Assembly (NCBI GenBank): GCA_964502215.1
Contig: CAZCUN010000007.1
Location: 15,317 to 79,316, forward strand
DNA from: JAALLB01 sp964502215
GTDB lineage: Bacteria; Pseudomonadota; Alphaproteobacteria; Rhizobiales; Rhizobiaceae
DNA length: 64,000 nt
Direction: 5' to 3'
The translations under genes and the position numbers were made by a program. Under the pieces are notes generated by a model that saw only the letters and a program-made list of their open reading frames with translations, had not been told where the DNA came from and ran no database searches. Below are positions 25,798-35,840 of this stretch, in pieces; position 1 is the stretch's first letter; the number at the start of each line of letters is the position of its first letter.

Positions 25798-28038
25798 ATG
25801 GGACGTTTAAAAACAATTGCTCGACGTACATTTATGGTTGGTTCTGTTGCAGTCGTAGGTGGCGTTGCATTTGGTACTTATCTTGTAAAGAAAACACCTG
25901 AAAACCCACTTGAAGCAGGCCTTGGTGAAGGCGATGCAAGTTTTAATCCTTGGGTTAAAATTGACAAAGATAAAATTACCCTCATCACCCCACACGCAGA
26001 TAGTGGACAAGGCGTACGCTCTGTCCAAGCCGCTATGATTGCAGAAGAGTTAGACCTTGAGCTAGACCAATTCGAAACAGATTTTGGCGAACCAAGTGCA
26101 GCTTATTGGAATACCACTATGGCCAATGAAACAGTTCCTTTCATGGCAACTGATAAAAGCCTTCCTGCGGAAATGCTTCGTGGATTTATGGGCGGGCTTT
26201 TAAAAGTTTTAGGGATGCAGCTCACTGGCGGATCTACAACCGTTTCTGACAGTTATGAAAAACTGCGCCATGCTGGAGCAGTTGCAAGAGAAACCTTGAA
26301 ACTTGCCGCTTCGCAAAAATCAGGCATTGCAGTTGAGCAATTAAAAACCTCAAAAGGCGCAGTGCAATTACCAGATGGAACTGAGTACAAATATACACAG
26401 CTTGCAGAAATTGCCGCCACACTTGAACCCGTACAAGAAGTAACATTACGCGACCCATCTCAATGGCGATTATTAGGCAAGCCAATGCAGCGCTTGGATG
26501 TTTTAGCTAAATCAACTGGCACAATGAACTACGGTATTGATATTACTGTCGATGGCATGGTGCACGCCACTGTTAAAATGAACCCTCGCAAAGGTGGCGC
26601 ACTTAATAGTTTTGATGCAACACAAGCAAAAGCCATGCGCGGTGTGAAAGATGTCTTTGAAATATCAGGTGGCGTTGCAATAATCGCAGATAACACTTGG
26701 CGCGCCATTCAAGCTGCCAATGAAATTGAAGTCGATTGGGGCCAAGCACCCTACCCACCAGAACAAGACGATCATTGGAAAGCGATTAGCGCATCATTTT
26801 CTGAAGACAATTTAGACATGCAATGGCGCAATGATGGCGACATCGAAACAGCCCTTGAAAGCGGCAACATCATAGAAGCTGAATATCGCTCCCCCTATGT
26901 CGCGCATGCCCCGCTTGAACCCCTTAATGCAATTATCAAAGTAACAGATGAAAACGTTGAAGTATGGACAGGCCATCAAGTCCAAAGGCAATTACAAGTA
27001 ATTGTTGCTGGCATTACAGGCCATAGCCAAGAGCAAGTGATATTGCATAATCAATATATGGGTGGAAGTTTTGGCCACAGGCTTGAATTTGAACATATTA
27101 AACAAGCAGCTGAAATTGCCAATAAAATGCGCGGCACACCTGTCAAACTCACCTATAGTCGTGAAGAAGATTTTGCGCATGATTTCCCAAGACATATTTC
27201 TATGGGCAGAGGCAAAGGCAAAGTTGAAGACGGCAAAGTTATAGCGCTTGATTTAAAGATAGCTGCACCCTCCGTTGTAAGTTCACAAATGGGACGTGCT
27301 AATATTCCAGCCCCTGGCCCTGATGCAATGATTGCAACAGGTGCTTGGAATAATCCTTATAACATTCCAAATCACAGAATGTGCGCCTATCGCGCACCAG
27401 AATTATCCCCAACCTCCTCATGGCGTGCCGTTGGAGCACCTGGTGCAGGTTTTATTTTTGACTGCATGTTGGATGAACTTATTCATGCTGCTGGTGCAGA
27501 CCCACTTGAAGAACGCATTCGCTTAATGAACCACGATGTCTCTCGTAAAGTATTAGAAACCGTAGGTGAAATGTCGTCATGGGGCGAAAAACTACCAGAA
27601 GGAAAAGGCAGGGGCATTGCTTTTGTCGAAAGTTTTGGTGTGCCAGTCGCAGAAGTTGTCGAAGTGACCAATACGGATGACGGCATTAAAATTGATAAAG
27701 TCTGGGTGGCTTGTGATGTTGGAAAAGTGATGGATCCAATCAACTTTGAAAATCTTGTACAAGGAGGCGTTATCTTTGGTCTTGGTCATGCAATGAATTG
27801 TGAAATTACATATTCAGATGGCATAGCGGAGCAAGAAAATTACGATACCCATACAGGCATGCGGTTAAATCAGTGCCCTCAAATCATGGTAAAAGGCCTT
27901 GAGAATGGAGAAGCTGTAAGAGGCATTGGCGAACCCCCTGTTCCCCCTGCCGCGCCTGCGTTAGCAAATGCAATTTTTGCTGCAACGGGCAAGCGTATTC
28001 GCGAATTACCGCTTAATAAACACATTGATTTTGCATAA
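25798..28038 (+). CDS. Molybdenum hydroxylase large subunit, Tat-exported
   Basis: A 746-residue molybdopterin-binding subunit of the isoquinoline 1-oxidoreductase beta / aldehyde dehydrogenase type. The N-terminus has a twin-arginine signal (ARRTFMVG followed by a hydrophobic stretch), so the enzyme with its small subunit acts in the periplasm. Molybdopterin-binding motifs such as GGSFGHR and the GIGEPPVPP segment near the C-terminus, which carries the catalytic glutamate, are seen. No FAD subunit gene is adjacent, as usual for periplasmic members that give electrons to a cytochrome. The substrate (an aldehyde or N-heterocycle) is unknown. Confidence 0.9.
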   Translation: MGRLKTIARRTFMVGSVAVVGGVAFGTYLVKKTPENPLEAGLGEGDASFNPWVKIDKDKITLITPHADSGQGVRSVQAAMIAEELDLELDQFETDFGEPSAAYWNTTMANETVPFMATDKSLPAEMLRGFMGGLLKVLGMQLTGGSTTVSDSYEKLRHAGAVARETLKLAASQKSGIAVEQLKTSKGAVQLPDGTEYKYTQLAEIAATLEPVQEVTLRDPSQWRLLGKPMQRLDVLAKSTGTMNYGIDITVDGMVHATVKMNPRKGGALNSFDATQAKAMRGVKDVFEISGGVAIIADNTWRAIQAANEIEVDWGQAPYPPEQDDHWKAISASFSEDNLDMQWRNDGDIETALESGNIIEAEYRSPYVAHAPLEPLNAIIKVTDENVEVWTGHQVQRQLQVIVAGITGHSQEQVILHNQYMGGSFGHRLEFEHIKQAAEIANKMRGTPVKLTYSREEDFAHDFPRHISMGRGKGKVEDGKVIALDLKIAAPSVVSSQMGRANIPAPGPDAMIATGAWNNPYNIPNHRMCAYRAPELSPTSSWRAVGAPGAGFIFDCMLDELIHAAGADPLEERIRLMNHDVSRKVLETVGEMSSWGEKLPEGKGRGIAFVESFGVPVAEVVEVTNTDDGIKIDKVWVACDVGKVMDPINFENLVQGGVIFGLGHAMNCEITYSDGIAEQENYDTHTGMRLNQCPQIMVKGLENGEAVRGIGEPPVPPAAPALANAIFAATGKRIRELPLNKHIDFA

Positions 28039-28082
28039 GCTCAACAAACTTATCAACGCTTAATCAAAAGTCATTTCAAAAT

Positions 28083-28115
28083 GCATCTGTGAATACAATT
28101 CATAATCACAGATGC
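28083..28115 (+). terminator. Inverted repeat / terminator after the molybdenum hydroxylase
   Basis: GCATCTGTGA and TCACAGATGC form a perfect 10-bp stem with a 13-base loop. A T-rich stretch follows a few bases later (28123-28133). It lies 45 bases after the large-subunit stop and could also be an operator for the next operon. Confidence 0.55.
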
Positions 28116-28197
28116 CGTACATTATTTTTCTTTACAATCTTTCCTTTTCACAACATCCTGCTGAAATAAAATTATGTGCGGCTTGGAAAGGTAGAAC

Positions 28198-29070
28198 ATG
28201 TCAAATATTCTTACCAAGGATCAGAAAGAAGCTTTCTGGCGTGACGGCGTTTTAACGGTTGAAGATGCGGTTACTGATGAGCAATTATCTGGATTACGAA
28301 CTGCCTTTTCTCAATGGATAGAAGAAAGCCGTTCGCACCAAGACGACTACGGCGAAACACTTGATGGCCGCCCTCGATTTGACTTAGAACCTGGCCATTC
28401 AACAAAGATGCCTGCGCTGCGTCGCGTCCAATCTCCAGAGGAGGTTTCAGACCATTATGCAGATGTAATGCGGAATTCAAAAATGGCAGATATTTGCGCA
28501 GAATTACTTGGCACTGCTATTCGGTTTCACCATGGCAAGGTCAACTCAAAACAGCCAGGCGCTGCAACCAAAATAAAATTCCATCAAGATTTTCTATTTC
28601 AACCCATGACCAATGACGACTTAATAACATGCCTCTTGTTTGTTGATGAAGTAACACTAGAAAACGGCCCCCTCGAAGTTGTCCCAGGAACGCACAAAGG
28701 CGCATTATACTCACACTGGCAGAACGGTGTTTTCACAGGCGCTATATCAGATGATGTTTTAAAAGAACACGAAGATAATATCGTTAGATGCACAGGCAAG
28801 CCAGGTTCAGTTTGTTTAATGCATTCAAGCTTACTGCACGGATCAGCGCCAAATTTATCTAACAACCCGCGAACCTTATATATTGTAACTTATTATGCAG
28901 AAGATGCGATAGAACTAAGCCCAAACCATCTACCAAGCACTCTCACGCATGAACTTGTCAGAGGTGAAGCATCTGGTCGAGTACGTTGCAGTTCTTATGA
29001 AATGCAAATACCAGAAGTTCCAAAAGATACATCGTTCTTTGCCCAACAAGCTTCTTCAGATAAGAACTAA
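28198..29070 (+). CDS. Phytanoyl-CoA dioxygenase family protein
   Basis: A 290-residue Fe(II)/2-oxoglutarate-dependent oxygenase. The facial triad is visible as FHQD (His and Asp, about 130-133) and the distal LLHGSAPN histidine (about 221), with an arginine after it (NNPRTLY) that would bind 2-oxoglutarate. The family includes phytanoyl-CoA, ectoine and proline hydroxylases, so the substrate is open. GGAAAGG precedes the start. It opens a four-gene plus-strand cassette with an Asp/Glu-racemase-like gene, an M20 hydrolase and a PLP lyase. Confidence 0.88.
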   Translation: MSNILTKDQKEAFWRDGVLTVEDAVTDEQLSGLRTAFSQWIEESRSHQDDYGETLDGRPRFDLEPGHSTKMPALRRVQSPEEVSDHYADVMRNSKMADICAELLGTAIRFHHGKVNSKQPGAATKIKFHQDFLFQPMTNDDLITCLLFVDEVTLENGPLEVVPGTHKGALYSHWQNGVFTGAISDDVLKEHEDNIVRCTGKPGSVCLMHSSLLHGSAPNLSNNPRTLYIVTYYAEDAIELSPNHLPSTLTHELVRGEASGRVRCSSYEMQIPEVPKDTSFFAQQASSDKN

Positions 29071-29097
29071 ACATTGATTTTGGATGGATGTTAAACG

Positions 29098-29871
29098 ATG
29101 AACAATATGGCTAATCACACAAAGATCAAAAAATTAGACTTCACCACCGACAGTGGCTTTGGAGAGCGTGCCCGCATTGGCTTATTAGTTTTAGAATCTG
29201 ATCAAACCGTTGAGACTGAACTTAAACTTCTAACAGATATTCCAGGCGTCTCAATTTATCATTCTCGCCTTGCAAATGACCTGATCGTCACCCCTGAAAC
29301 ATTAGCAAATATGGAAAAAGAACTCCCAATAGCAGCAGGCCTATTGCCAAAATACATGGCGCTTTCTGCACTTGGCTATGGCTGCACATCAGCCTCAACT
29401 ATTATTGGGGAAGACCGCGTTCAACAAATTCTCAATCAAGCACACCCTAACGTACCAACTTCCAACCCTTTAACCGCGGCCAAAGCAGCCCTTAAAGCCT
29501 TAAATGTAAAGCGTCTTGCATTACTCACTCCCTATACCCCTGAAGTAACACAGGCGATGCAATCAAAGTTTATCGAAGCTGGCATTGAGATTGCAATTGT
29601 TGGTTCATTTTATGAAGAAAGCGATCTTGTGGTTGGTAAAATCTCATCGCAATCAATTTTAGATGCAGCGATTGCGATTGGCGCAAACAAAGACTGCGAC
29701 GGTGTTTTCATTTCCTGCACCAGCTTACGTGCTGCAGCAATCATTGAAAAAGCAGAAGACGCGATAGGTAAACCTGTAACCGCAAGCAATCATGCACTTG
29801 CGTGGCATTTACTAAGACTAGCTGGCATCGAAGATAAACAAAAAGGCTACGGCAAATTATTTGAACTTTAA
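29098..29871 (+). CDS. Asp/Glu racemase superfamily protein (EutA / maleate isomerase-like)
   Basis: A 257-residue protein of the family that includes maleate isomerase, arylmalonate decarboxylase and the ectoine-utilisation protein EutA. The two catalytic-type cysteines are at GYGCTSAST (about 97) and FISCTSLRA (about 203). It lies 27 bases after the dioxygenase gene. The combination with a hydroxylase and a deacylase recalls ectoine degradation, but the hydrolase that opens ectoine is absent, so the reaction is not assigned. Confidence 0.85.
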   Translation: MNNMANHTKIKKLDFTTDSGFGERARIGLLVLESDQTVETELKLLTDIPGVSIYHSRLANDLIVTPETLANMEKELPIAAGLLPKYMALSALGYGCTSASTIIGEDRVQQILNQAHPNVPTSNPLTAAKAALKALNVKRLALLTPYTPEVTQAMQSKFIEAGIEIAIVGSFYEESDLVVGKISSQSILDAAIAIGANKDCDGVFISCTSLRAAAIIEKAEDAIGKPVTASNHALAWHLLRLAGIEDKQKGYGKLFEL

Positions 29872-29925
29872 GTGACTAACACCAAGAATATTAAAATCAT
29901 AAAACGCTAAATTTAGGATATTCCT

Positions 29926-31083
29926 TTGCCAATCAATGAACAAAAACTCGTAGCTGATTTATCCAAAATGGTCAGCATTCCAAGTGCAAATACGTTTGGC
30001 AAAGAAGACCCTACTAATCCTGTAGAAGAGGCCATAGCTCAATATTACGAAGAGCAATTAAAAAGTCTTGGTTTTGAAATTAATTCTGCAGATGTTGAAA
30101 ATGGCCGTCGCAATGTTTGGGGAACTTTAAAAGGCAGCGGCAAAGGTCCTACCGTCCTCTTGGCTGGTCACATGGATACCGTTGGCATTGAGGGTTATGA
30201 CGAACCGTTTAGCGGCGAGGTAAAAGACGGTAAAATTTATGGGCGTGGCTCATGTGATATGAAAGCAGGCCTAGCCGCTTACCTTGAAGTAGCACGTATC
30301 CTTGTTGAAACAGGCGAAACCCTTTCAGGTGATTTAATCATCGCTGGTGTGGTTGATGAAGAATATGGAATGATCGGCTCAAAACATTTTGGCACTCACG
30401 GCCCTAAAATTGATTTTGCTATTGTTGCCGAACCAAGCAGTTTAAAACTAAGCATCGCACATCGCGGACAAGTCTGTCTGTCTCTTAAAACTTACGGTCT
30501 ATCAGCACATTCAAGCGTGCCTGAAAATGGCATTAATGCGATTTATCACATGAACTCAGCAATAACTGCATTGCGAAAATATGCAGATGACTTATCCAAA
30601 CGCAAACCAGACCCTTTATGCGGTATGCCAACACTAAGCATTGGCGTGATAACGGGTGGAGAAAGTGTTTCATCTGTACCTGATTGGTGTGAGATTGAAA
30701 TCGATCGTCGAATGATACCAGGCGAAAGCTTTGACAGCATCCATAAAGAATTTAGCGAAGTTCTAAACAAGTTAGCAGAAGAAATTCCAGACTTTAAATA
30801 CGAACTTACAAAGCCAAGCTTAAATGCGCCACCACTAAGCACCGATGTGAATTCACCTGTCGTCAAAGCGATTGTGGAGAGTTATAAAAAAGTCTGCAAT
30901 CAAGAGCCAGAATTTATGACTTTTCCTGGTTCAACGGATGCACCAAATTTTGGATGTCCTACTGTTATCTGCGGCGCAGGTTCGCTTGAGCAATGTCATA
31001 CAATCAACGAGTATGTTCCAATCTCAGAAATGAAAACGGCTGTTTCCATTTATCTTGAAACGATTAGAATTTTACTCAAGTAA
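29926..31083 (+). CDS. M20 family metallohydrolase (ArgE/DapE type)
   Basis: A 385-residue dinuclear zinc hydrolase that removes acyl groups from amino acids (acetylornithine deacetylase / succinyl-diaminopimelate desuccinylase family). Zinc ligands and the catalytic base are seen in GHMDTV, CDMKAG, DEEYG and VAEPS, with the distal His in QCHTINEY. A dimerisation domain inserts at about 180-290. It starts with TTG at 29926, with AGGA 7 bases upstream; no earlier in-frame ATG fits. Its place in the cassette suggests hydrolysis of an N-acyl intermediate. Confidence 0.88.
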   Translation: MPINEQKLVADLSKMVSIPSANTFGKEDPTNPVEEAIAQYYEEQLKSLGFEINSADVENGRRNVWGTLKGSGKGPTVLLAGHMDTVGIEGYDEPFSGEVKDGKIYGRGSCDMKAGLAAYLEVARILVETGETLSGDLIIAGVVDEEYGMIGSKHFGTHGPKIDFAIVAEPSSLKLSIAHRGQVCLSLKTYGLSAHSSVPENGINAIYHMNSAITALRKYADDLSKRKPDPLCGMPTLSIGVITGGESVSSVPDWCEIEIDRRMIPGESFDSIHKEFSEVLNKLAEEIPDFKYELTKPSLNAPPLSTDVNSPVVKAIVESYKKVCNQEPEFMTFPGSTDAPNFGCPTVICGAGSLEQCHTINEYVPISEMKTAVSIYLETIRILLK

Positions 31084-31107
31084 GTATATTTCATAGGAAG
31101 AAAAAAG

Positions 31108-32268
31108 ATGGATTGGCGAACAAAACTTCTGGATGCAAAACCCCGTGCACGTAGAGATTATCACTCGCTAGCAACACCCGTTTATCGTGGATCAACAGTT
31201 GTTTTTGACGATCAAAGCTGCGTCAATGACGGATGGGATCAAGCTGAAAACGGGTACTCATACGGTCTTTATGGAACCCCAACAGCTTTAGAGCTTGCAG
31301 CCCGAATTGCAGAACTAGAAAATGCCCACCGAACATTAATCGTTCCAGGGGGGCAAGCAGCCATTGCACTTGTATATTTTGCTTATTGCAAAACAGGAAG
31401 CCACGCACTTGTACCTTATTCAGCATACGGCCCCAACAAAGAAATGGCACAAGGCATTCTTCAAGGACTTGGCATCGAGGTCGAACCATACGACCCTTTA
31501 ATCGGCGCTGATATTTCCGATCTGATTAAAGACAACACATCCCTTATATGGTGTGAAAGCCCAGGATCAGTCACGATGGAAGTACAAGATGTACCTGCAA
31601 TTGTAAAAGCAGCGCACGCAAAACAAGTAGCTGTTGCATTAGACAATACTTATGCAGCTGGCGTGATGTTTGATGCCTTTGCACATGACGTTGATATCAG
31701 CATACAAGCCCTGACAAAATATGTAGGCGGTCATAGCGATTTACTTTTAGGTTCTGTTTCTGCCAAAGACCAAAATGCGTTTGAATATTTAGGCCCTGTT
31801 TATCGTCAACTTGGACTAGCAGTTTCACCTGATGATTGCAGTCTTGCCCTTCGTGGCTTGCAAACTTTAGCAGTCAGGTTAGACCAACTTGAAAAATCAA
31901 CGTTAGAAATTGCCCATTGGTTGCAAGCGCATGATGCAATAAAATCAGTCTTTCACCCCGCACTTCCCTCATGCCCAGGCCATGAAAATTGGAAAAAAGA
32001 TTTTACTGGCTCAACCAGTGTATTTTCAATTTTATTTGAAGGTGACAACACACCAAAACAAGTTGAAGCTTTTATAAACGGGCTTGAACTGTTTAGCATC
32101 GGGTTAAGTTGGGGTGGCGTTAATAGCCTTGCAGTTGTTTACCCTGATTTGGAAAGACCAGGAAAAGAGTTCGGCGGAAGATTAGTTCGTCTGAATATTG
32201 GTTTAGAACAAACTACTAATTTAATTCAAGACATAGATAATGCCCTAAAAAAAGCTCTCATATCTTAA
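31108..32268 (+). CDS. Cystathionine beta-lyase/gamma-synthase-like PLP enzyme
   Basis: A 386-residue PLP enzyme of the Cys/Met metabolism family. The PLP lysine lies in ALTKYVGGHSD (about 203); the YGLYGTPT and DNTYAAG motifs bind the cofactor phosphate and ring. Enzymes of this fold cleave or make C-S bonds. AGGAAG precedes the ATG. It is the last gene of the cassette and faces the flavoprotein gene convergently. Either a MetC-type lyase or a catabolic C-S lyase acting on the cassette's own substrate is possible. Confidence 0.88.
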   Translation: MDWRTKLLDAKPRARRDYHSLATPVYRGSTVVFDDQSCVNDGWDQAENGYSYGLYGTPTALELAARIAELENAHRTLIVPGGQAAIALVYFAYCKTGSHALVPYSAYGPNKEMAQGILQGLGIEVEPYDPLIGADISDLIKDNTSLIWCESPGSVTMEVQDVPAIVKAAHAKQVAVALDNTYAAGVMFDAFAHDVDISIQALTKYVGGHSDLLLGSVSAKDQNAFEYLGPVYRQLGLAVSPDDCSLALRGLQTLAVRLDQLEKSTLEIAHWLQAHDAIKSVFHPALPSCPGHENWKKDFTGSTSVFSILFEGDNTPKQVEAFINGLELFSIGLSWGGVNSLAVVYPDLERPGKEFGGRLVRLNIGLEQTTNLIQDIDNALKKALIS

Positions 32269-32329
32269 CGAATTAAAAATGCTAAACGAGAGCAACGAGC
32301 ATAATTATCAAGTGTATCACCAACGACCG

Positions 32330-34804
32330 TCAGGATCTCATCTTGGAACCATTATGGTCATAAAGCGGAGCAACTTGAACTTGCGCATCATAAAACTTGC
32401 CAAGAATTTCAACTTGTAAAGATGATCCCTCAATAGCATTTGGTGTACTGACATAAGCCATCGCCATAGATTTATCGACATGATGGGCATAACTACCTGA
32501 TGTGATATAGCCAACCGCCTCTCCATCTTTCATAACTGCTTCATCAAGTGATACATCAATATCTGTATCAATTGTTAAGGTTACGAGTTTACGCGCAACC
32601 CCCTCCTCTTTAAATTTAAGGGTGGCTTCTTTACCGACAAAATCTTTTTTCCAATTGATAAAGACATCCATCCCACTTTCAACAGCATTAAAGTCTGGTC
32701 GGAATTCAAGCCCCCATGCGCCCCAGCCTTTTTCAAGACGCATACTCATCAAACAACGGTTACCATACCAGCGATACCCAAGATCTCTACCCGCCTCTTC
32801 AATTGCTTCTGATAAAAGAAGCAGATATTGCGGGCGACAGTAAATCTCATAACCAAGCTCACCAGAAAAGCTAATACGGTTTAAAATAACAGGAACGCCA
32901 CCAACATATGTTTCGCATGTGTCTCGAAACTTCATTGCTTCAGCAGAAATATCCTTGCGTGTAATCTTTTGCAAAAGATCACGAGATTTTGGTCCTGACA
33001 CAGCAATGCCGTGCCAGTCCCCTGTTTGATTTTCATACGTAACATCGTTTGGCAATGTCTTTGCCCAGAAACGGCTATGCGCATCTTGCATTGCACCAGA
33101 ACCAAAAATCATAAAGTGCTCTTCACCTAAGCATGCAACGGTTAAATCACCATAGAGGCGACCCTTACCAGTTAACATTGGCGTTAATGATATCCGACCA
33201 GGTTTTGGAATAAACCCAGCCATAGTTTTATCAAGCCATTCACGTGCGCCAGCACCCTTGATTTCGTGCTTTGCGAAGTTGGCAATTTCTATGCCTGCTA
33301 CACCAGTGCGAACCGCTTCACATTCGCGAGCAACATACTCATGACTGCGATTGCGCTCAAACATTGGGTCTTCCCATGCATCTTCTGGATTATCTGAAAA
33401 CCACAAGACATGCTCCAAGCCAAAGGCCTGTCCCATGCGCGCACCTTTTGCAATCAAGCGATCATAAATCGCAGTTGTTTGTTGCTTACGTCCCTTTGGG
33501 AGCGTTTCATTTGGGAAAGTCATTACAAAACGACGTTCATAATTTTCAGTTGATTTAACTGTCCCCCAATCAGGTGAAGCCCACTTACCAAACCGCGCAA
33601 CATCCATCGCCCAAACATCAATAGAAGGTTCACCATCTATCATCCACTCAGCCATAGTAAGTCCAACACCACCGCCTTGGCAAAAGCCAGCCATAACGCC
33701 AACCGCGCACCAGTAATTATGCATATCTGGAACCGGCCCAATCATTGGATTGCCATCTGGCCCAAAAGTGAAAGGCCCGTTGATTGCCTGACGGATACCC
33801 GCATTTGCCATCGCAGGAATACGTTCAAAGCCAAGCTCCAAACGTTCTGCGATGTGTTCCAGATTAGGATTTAATAATTCATGGCCAAAATCCCAAGGCG
33901 TGCCTTCAACTTTCCATGGCACACCAACTGGCTCATAAGTCCCAAGCAACATTCCATCACGCTCTTGGCGAAAATATAGATTGGCTTCATAATCAAAACC
34001 ACACGGAAGCCGCGAGCCAAATTCTGCAACTTCTTGAATGCGCTCAGTTAGAAGATAATGATGTTCCATTGGCTGAACAGGAAAATTTAACCCAGCCATT
34101 TGGCCAACTTCGCGCGCCCAAAGCCCACCACAGTTCACAACATGCTCAGCAATTACAACGCCTTTAGAAGTCGTTACTTCCCATTGCCCATCAGAGCGGA
34201 GTTTTGTGTGAGTAACAGGTGTGTGGGTGAAATATTGCCCACCATAATGGCGCGCAGCTTTAGCAAAGGCATAAGTTGTACCTGATGGATCAAGATCGCC
34301 ATCTTGTTCATCCCATAATGCTGCATGGTAATATTGAGGGTCAATTAGTGGATGACGTTTAGCGACTTCCTCAGGAGAGATAAACTCTTGATCAAGCCCC
34401 ATATAGCGCGCTTTTGAGCGTTCCCGCTTTAGGTAGTCATACCACGTTTTATTTGAAGCAAGATAAAAGCCGCCTGTTAAATTAAGACCAACAGATTGTC
34501 CTGAAAGTTCTTCAATTTCTTTGTAAAGATTAATCGTATAACTTTGTAGTCGTGAAATATTTGGATCAGAACTAATTGTATGAATTTGGCCAGCCGCATG
34601 CCAAGACGAACCAGAGGTTAGCTCCGAACGCTCAAGCAAAATTGTCTCTTTCCAACCAAACTTAGCTAGATGAAAAAGAATTGAGCAGCCAACAACTCCA
34701 CCACCAATAACGACACATTTTGCATGACTAGGCAGCTTCTTTTTACTACTAGTTTCATCTTTTTGAATCTTCAGAGTCGATTGCGCCATTGTATCTATTG
34801 TCAT
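32330..34804 (-). CDS. Dimethylglycine/sarcosine dehydrogenase-like FAD enzyme with GcvT domain
   Basis: An 824-residue flavoprotein. An N-terminal DAO domain with the dinucleotide motif GGGVVGCS (about 33-40) and HAAGQIH, where flavin is attached covalently in relatives, is followed by an FAO-type middle domain and a GcvT-like tetrahydrofolate-binding half (about 470-815, RISFSGELGYEIY, KGWGAWGLEF). Such enzymes demethylate N-methyl amino acids and pass the one-carbon unit to folate. The start has AAAGGA upstream. It may act with the facing cassette or on glycine-betaine breakdown products; the substrate is not fixed. Confidence 0.9.
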   Translation of the reverse strand: MTIDTMAQSTLKIQKDETSSKKKLPSHAKCVVIGGGVVGCSILFHLAKFGWKETILLERSELTSGSSWHAAGQIHTISSDPNISRLQSYTINLYKEIEELSGQSVGLNLTGGFYLASNKTWYDYLKRERSKARYMGLDQEFISPEEVAKRHPLIDPQYYHAALWDEQDGDLDPSGTTYAFAKAARHYGGQYFTHTPVTHTKLRSDGQWEVTTSKGVVIAEHVVNCGGLWAREVGQMAGLNFPVQPMEHHYLLTERIQEVAEFGSRLPCGFDYEANLYFRQERDGMLLGTYEPVGVPWKVEGTPWDFGHELLNPNLEHIAERLELGFERIPAMANAGIRQAINGPFTFGPDGNPMIGPVPDMHNYWCAVGVMAGFCQGGGVGLTMAEWMIDGEPSIDVWAMDVARFGKWASPDWGTVKSTENYERRFVMTFPNETLPKGRKQQTTAIYDRLIAKGARMGQAFGLEHVLWFSDNPEDAWEDPMFERNRSHEYVARECEAVRTGVAGIEIANFAKHEIKGAGAREWLDKTMAGFIPKPGRISLTPMLTGKGRLYGDLTVACLGEEHFMIFGSGAMQDAHSRFWAKTLPNDVTYENQTGDWHGIAVSGPKSRDLLQKITRKDISAEAMKFRDTCETYVGGVPVILNRISFSGELGYEIYCRPQYLLLLSEAIEEAGRDLGYRWYGNRCLMSMRLEKGWGAWGLEFRPDFNAVESGMDVFINWKKDFVGKEATLKFKEEGVARKLVTLTIDTDIDVSLDEAVMKDGEAVGYITSGSYAHHVDKSMAMAYVSTPNAIEGSSLQVEILGKFYDAQVQVAPLYDHNGSKMRS

Positions 34805-34949
34805 GACTGAGTCCTTTAGTCGTAATGCTCATTATTCTGCTTAATACCAAACATTAAGAAATGCTTCTTGAACTAATATACTTGCCCTATAATTCCTCCA
34901 TATTATACGAATTTTATGGAAAGCATATTTTAATAACGAAGCAATATGT

Positions 34950-35840
34950 TCAGCTGTAAAGCCAAGCAGCCCCCCTTACACCAGAGCTATCTCCATATTT
35001 CGCTTTTACAATCGGTGTATTGAAATGATCCGTAAACACATGTGACGCCATTAATGCAGGCACGTCTGCATAAAGTGAAGAGACATTCGACATTCCGCCG
35101 CCTAGTATGATGACATCTGGGTCGATCATATTTACCAGCTGAGAAAGCCCACGCGCCAGTTGATCACAATAAGCCTGATAAACTTTTTTCGAGGCATCAT
35201 CTTCAAGTGCAAGAATTTCTTCAGAGTTCAAATGCGTTGGCTCACCTAATAGCGTTTCATAACTACGTTGAAAGCCTGTTCCTGAAATATAGGTTTCTAA
35301 GCACCCACGCCTTCCACACCAACATTGATTTCCAGGAAACTCGTTTTCAAGCATTGGTGCAAGTGGCGTATGGCCAAACTCGCCTGCAATCCCTTGCCGA
35401 CCAACAAGCGCCTTGCCATTAATTGCAATACCACACCCACAACCCGTACCAAGGATAATTCCTGCAACAACATGTGCGCCCTTACCTGCCCCATCCACAG
35501 CTTCAGAAACTGCAAAACAATTTGCATCATTTTGAATAATTACATCTCGCCCAAGAGCTTCTTGTATATCTTTTAAAAGTGGCTTTCCATTCAACCATGT
35601 CGAGTTTGCATTTTTAACAAGCCCAGTTGCTGGCGAGATTGTGCCTGGAATACCAATACCAACAGAGCCTGACCTTCCAGTTTTTTCCTCTGCCATTAAA
35701 ACAAGATCATGCACCGCTTTGATGCAGGCTTTGTAATCATCTTGTGGTGTAAAAACACGCTCTCTTAAAAGCGTAATGCCATTATCATCAAGGGCAATGA
35801 TCTCAAGTTTTGTACCACCCCAATCAATGCCAATTCTCAT
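34950..35840 (-). CDS. ROK family sugar kinase
   Basis: A 296-residue ATP-dependent sugar kinase of the ROK family (fructokinase / N-acetylglucosamine kinase type). The ATP motif GIDWGGTKLE, the catalytic region GTGCGCG and GEFGHTP, and the ROK zinc motif CWCGRRGCLE are present. The start codon overlaps the mnmA stop (TAATG), so it is translated as the second gene of an operon with mnmA. No sugar transport genes lie nearby, so the substrate is open. Confidence 0.9.
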   Translation of the reverse strand: MRIGIDWGGTKLEIIALDDNGITLLRERVFTPQDDYKACIKAVHDLVLMAEEKTGRSGSVGIGIPGTISPATGLVKNANSTWLNGKPLLKDIQEALGRDVIIQNDANCFAVSEAVDGAGKGAHVVAGIILGTGCGCGIAINGKALVGRQGIAGEFGHTPLAPMLENEFPGNQCWCGRRGCLETYISGTGFQRSYETLLGEPTHLNSEEILALEDDASKKVYQAYCDQLARGLSQLVNMIDPDVIILGGGMSNVSSLYADVPALMASHVFTDHFNTPIVKAKYGDSSGVRGAAWLYS

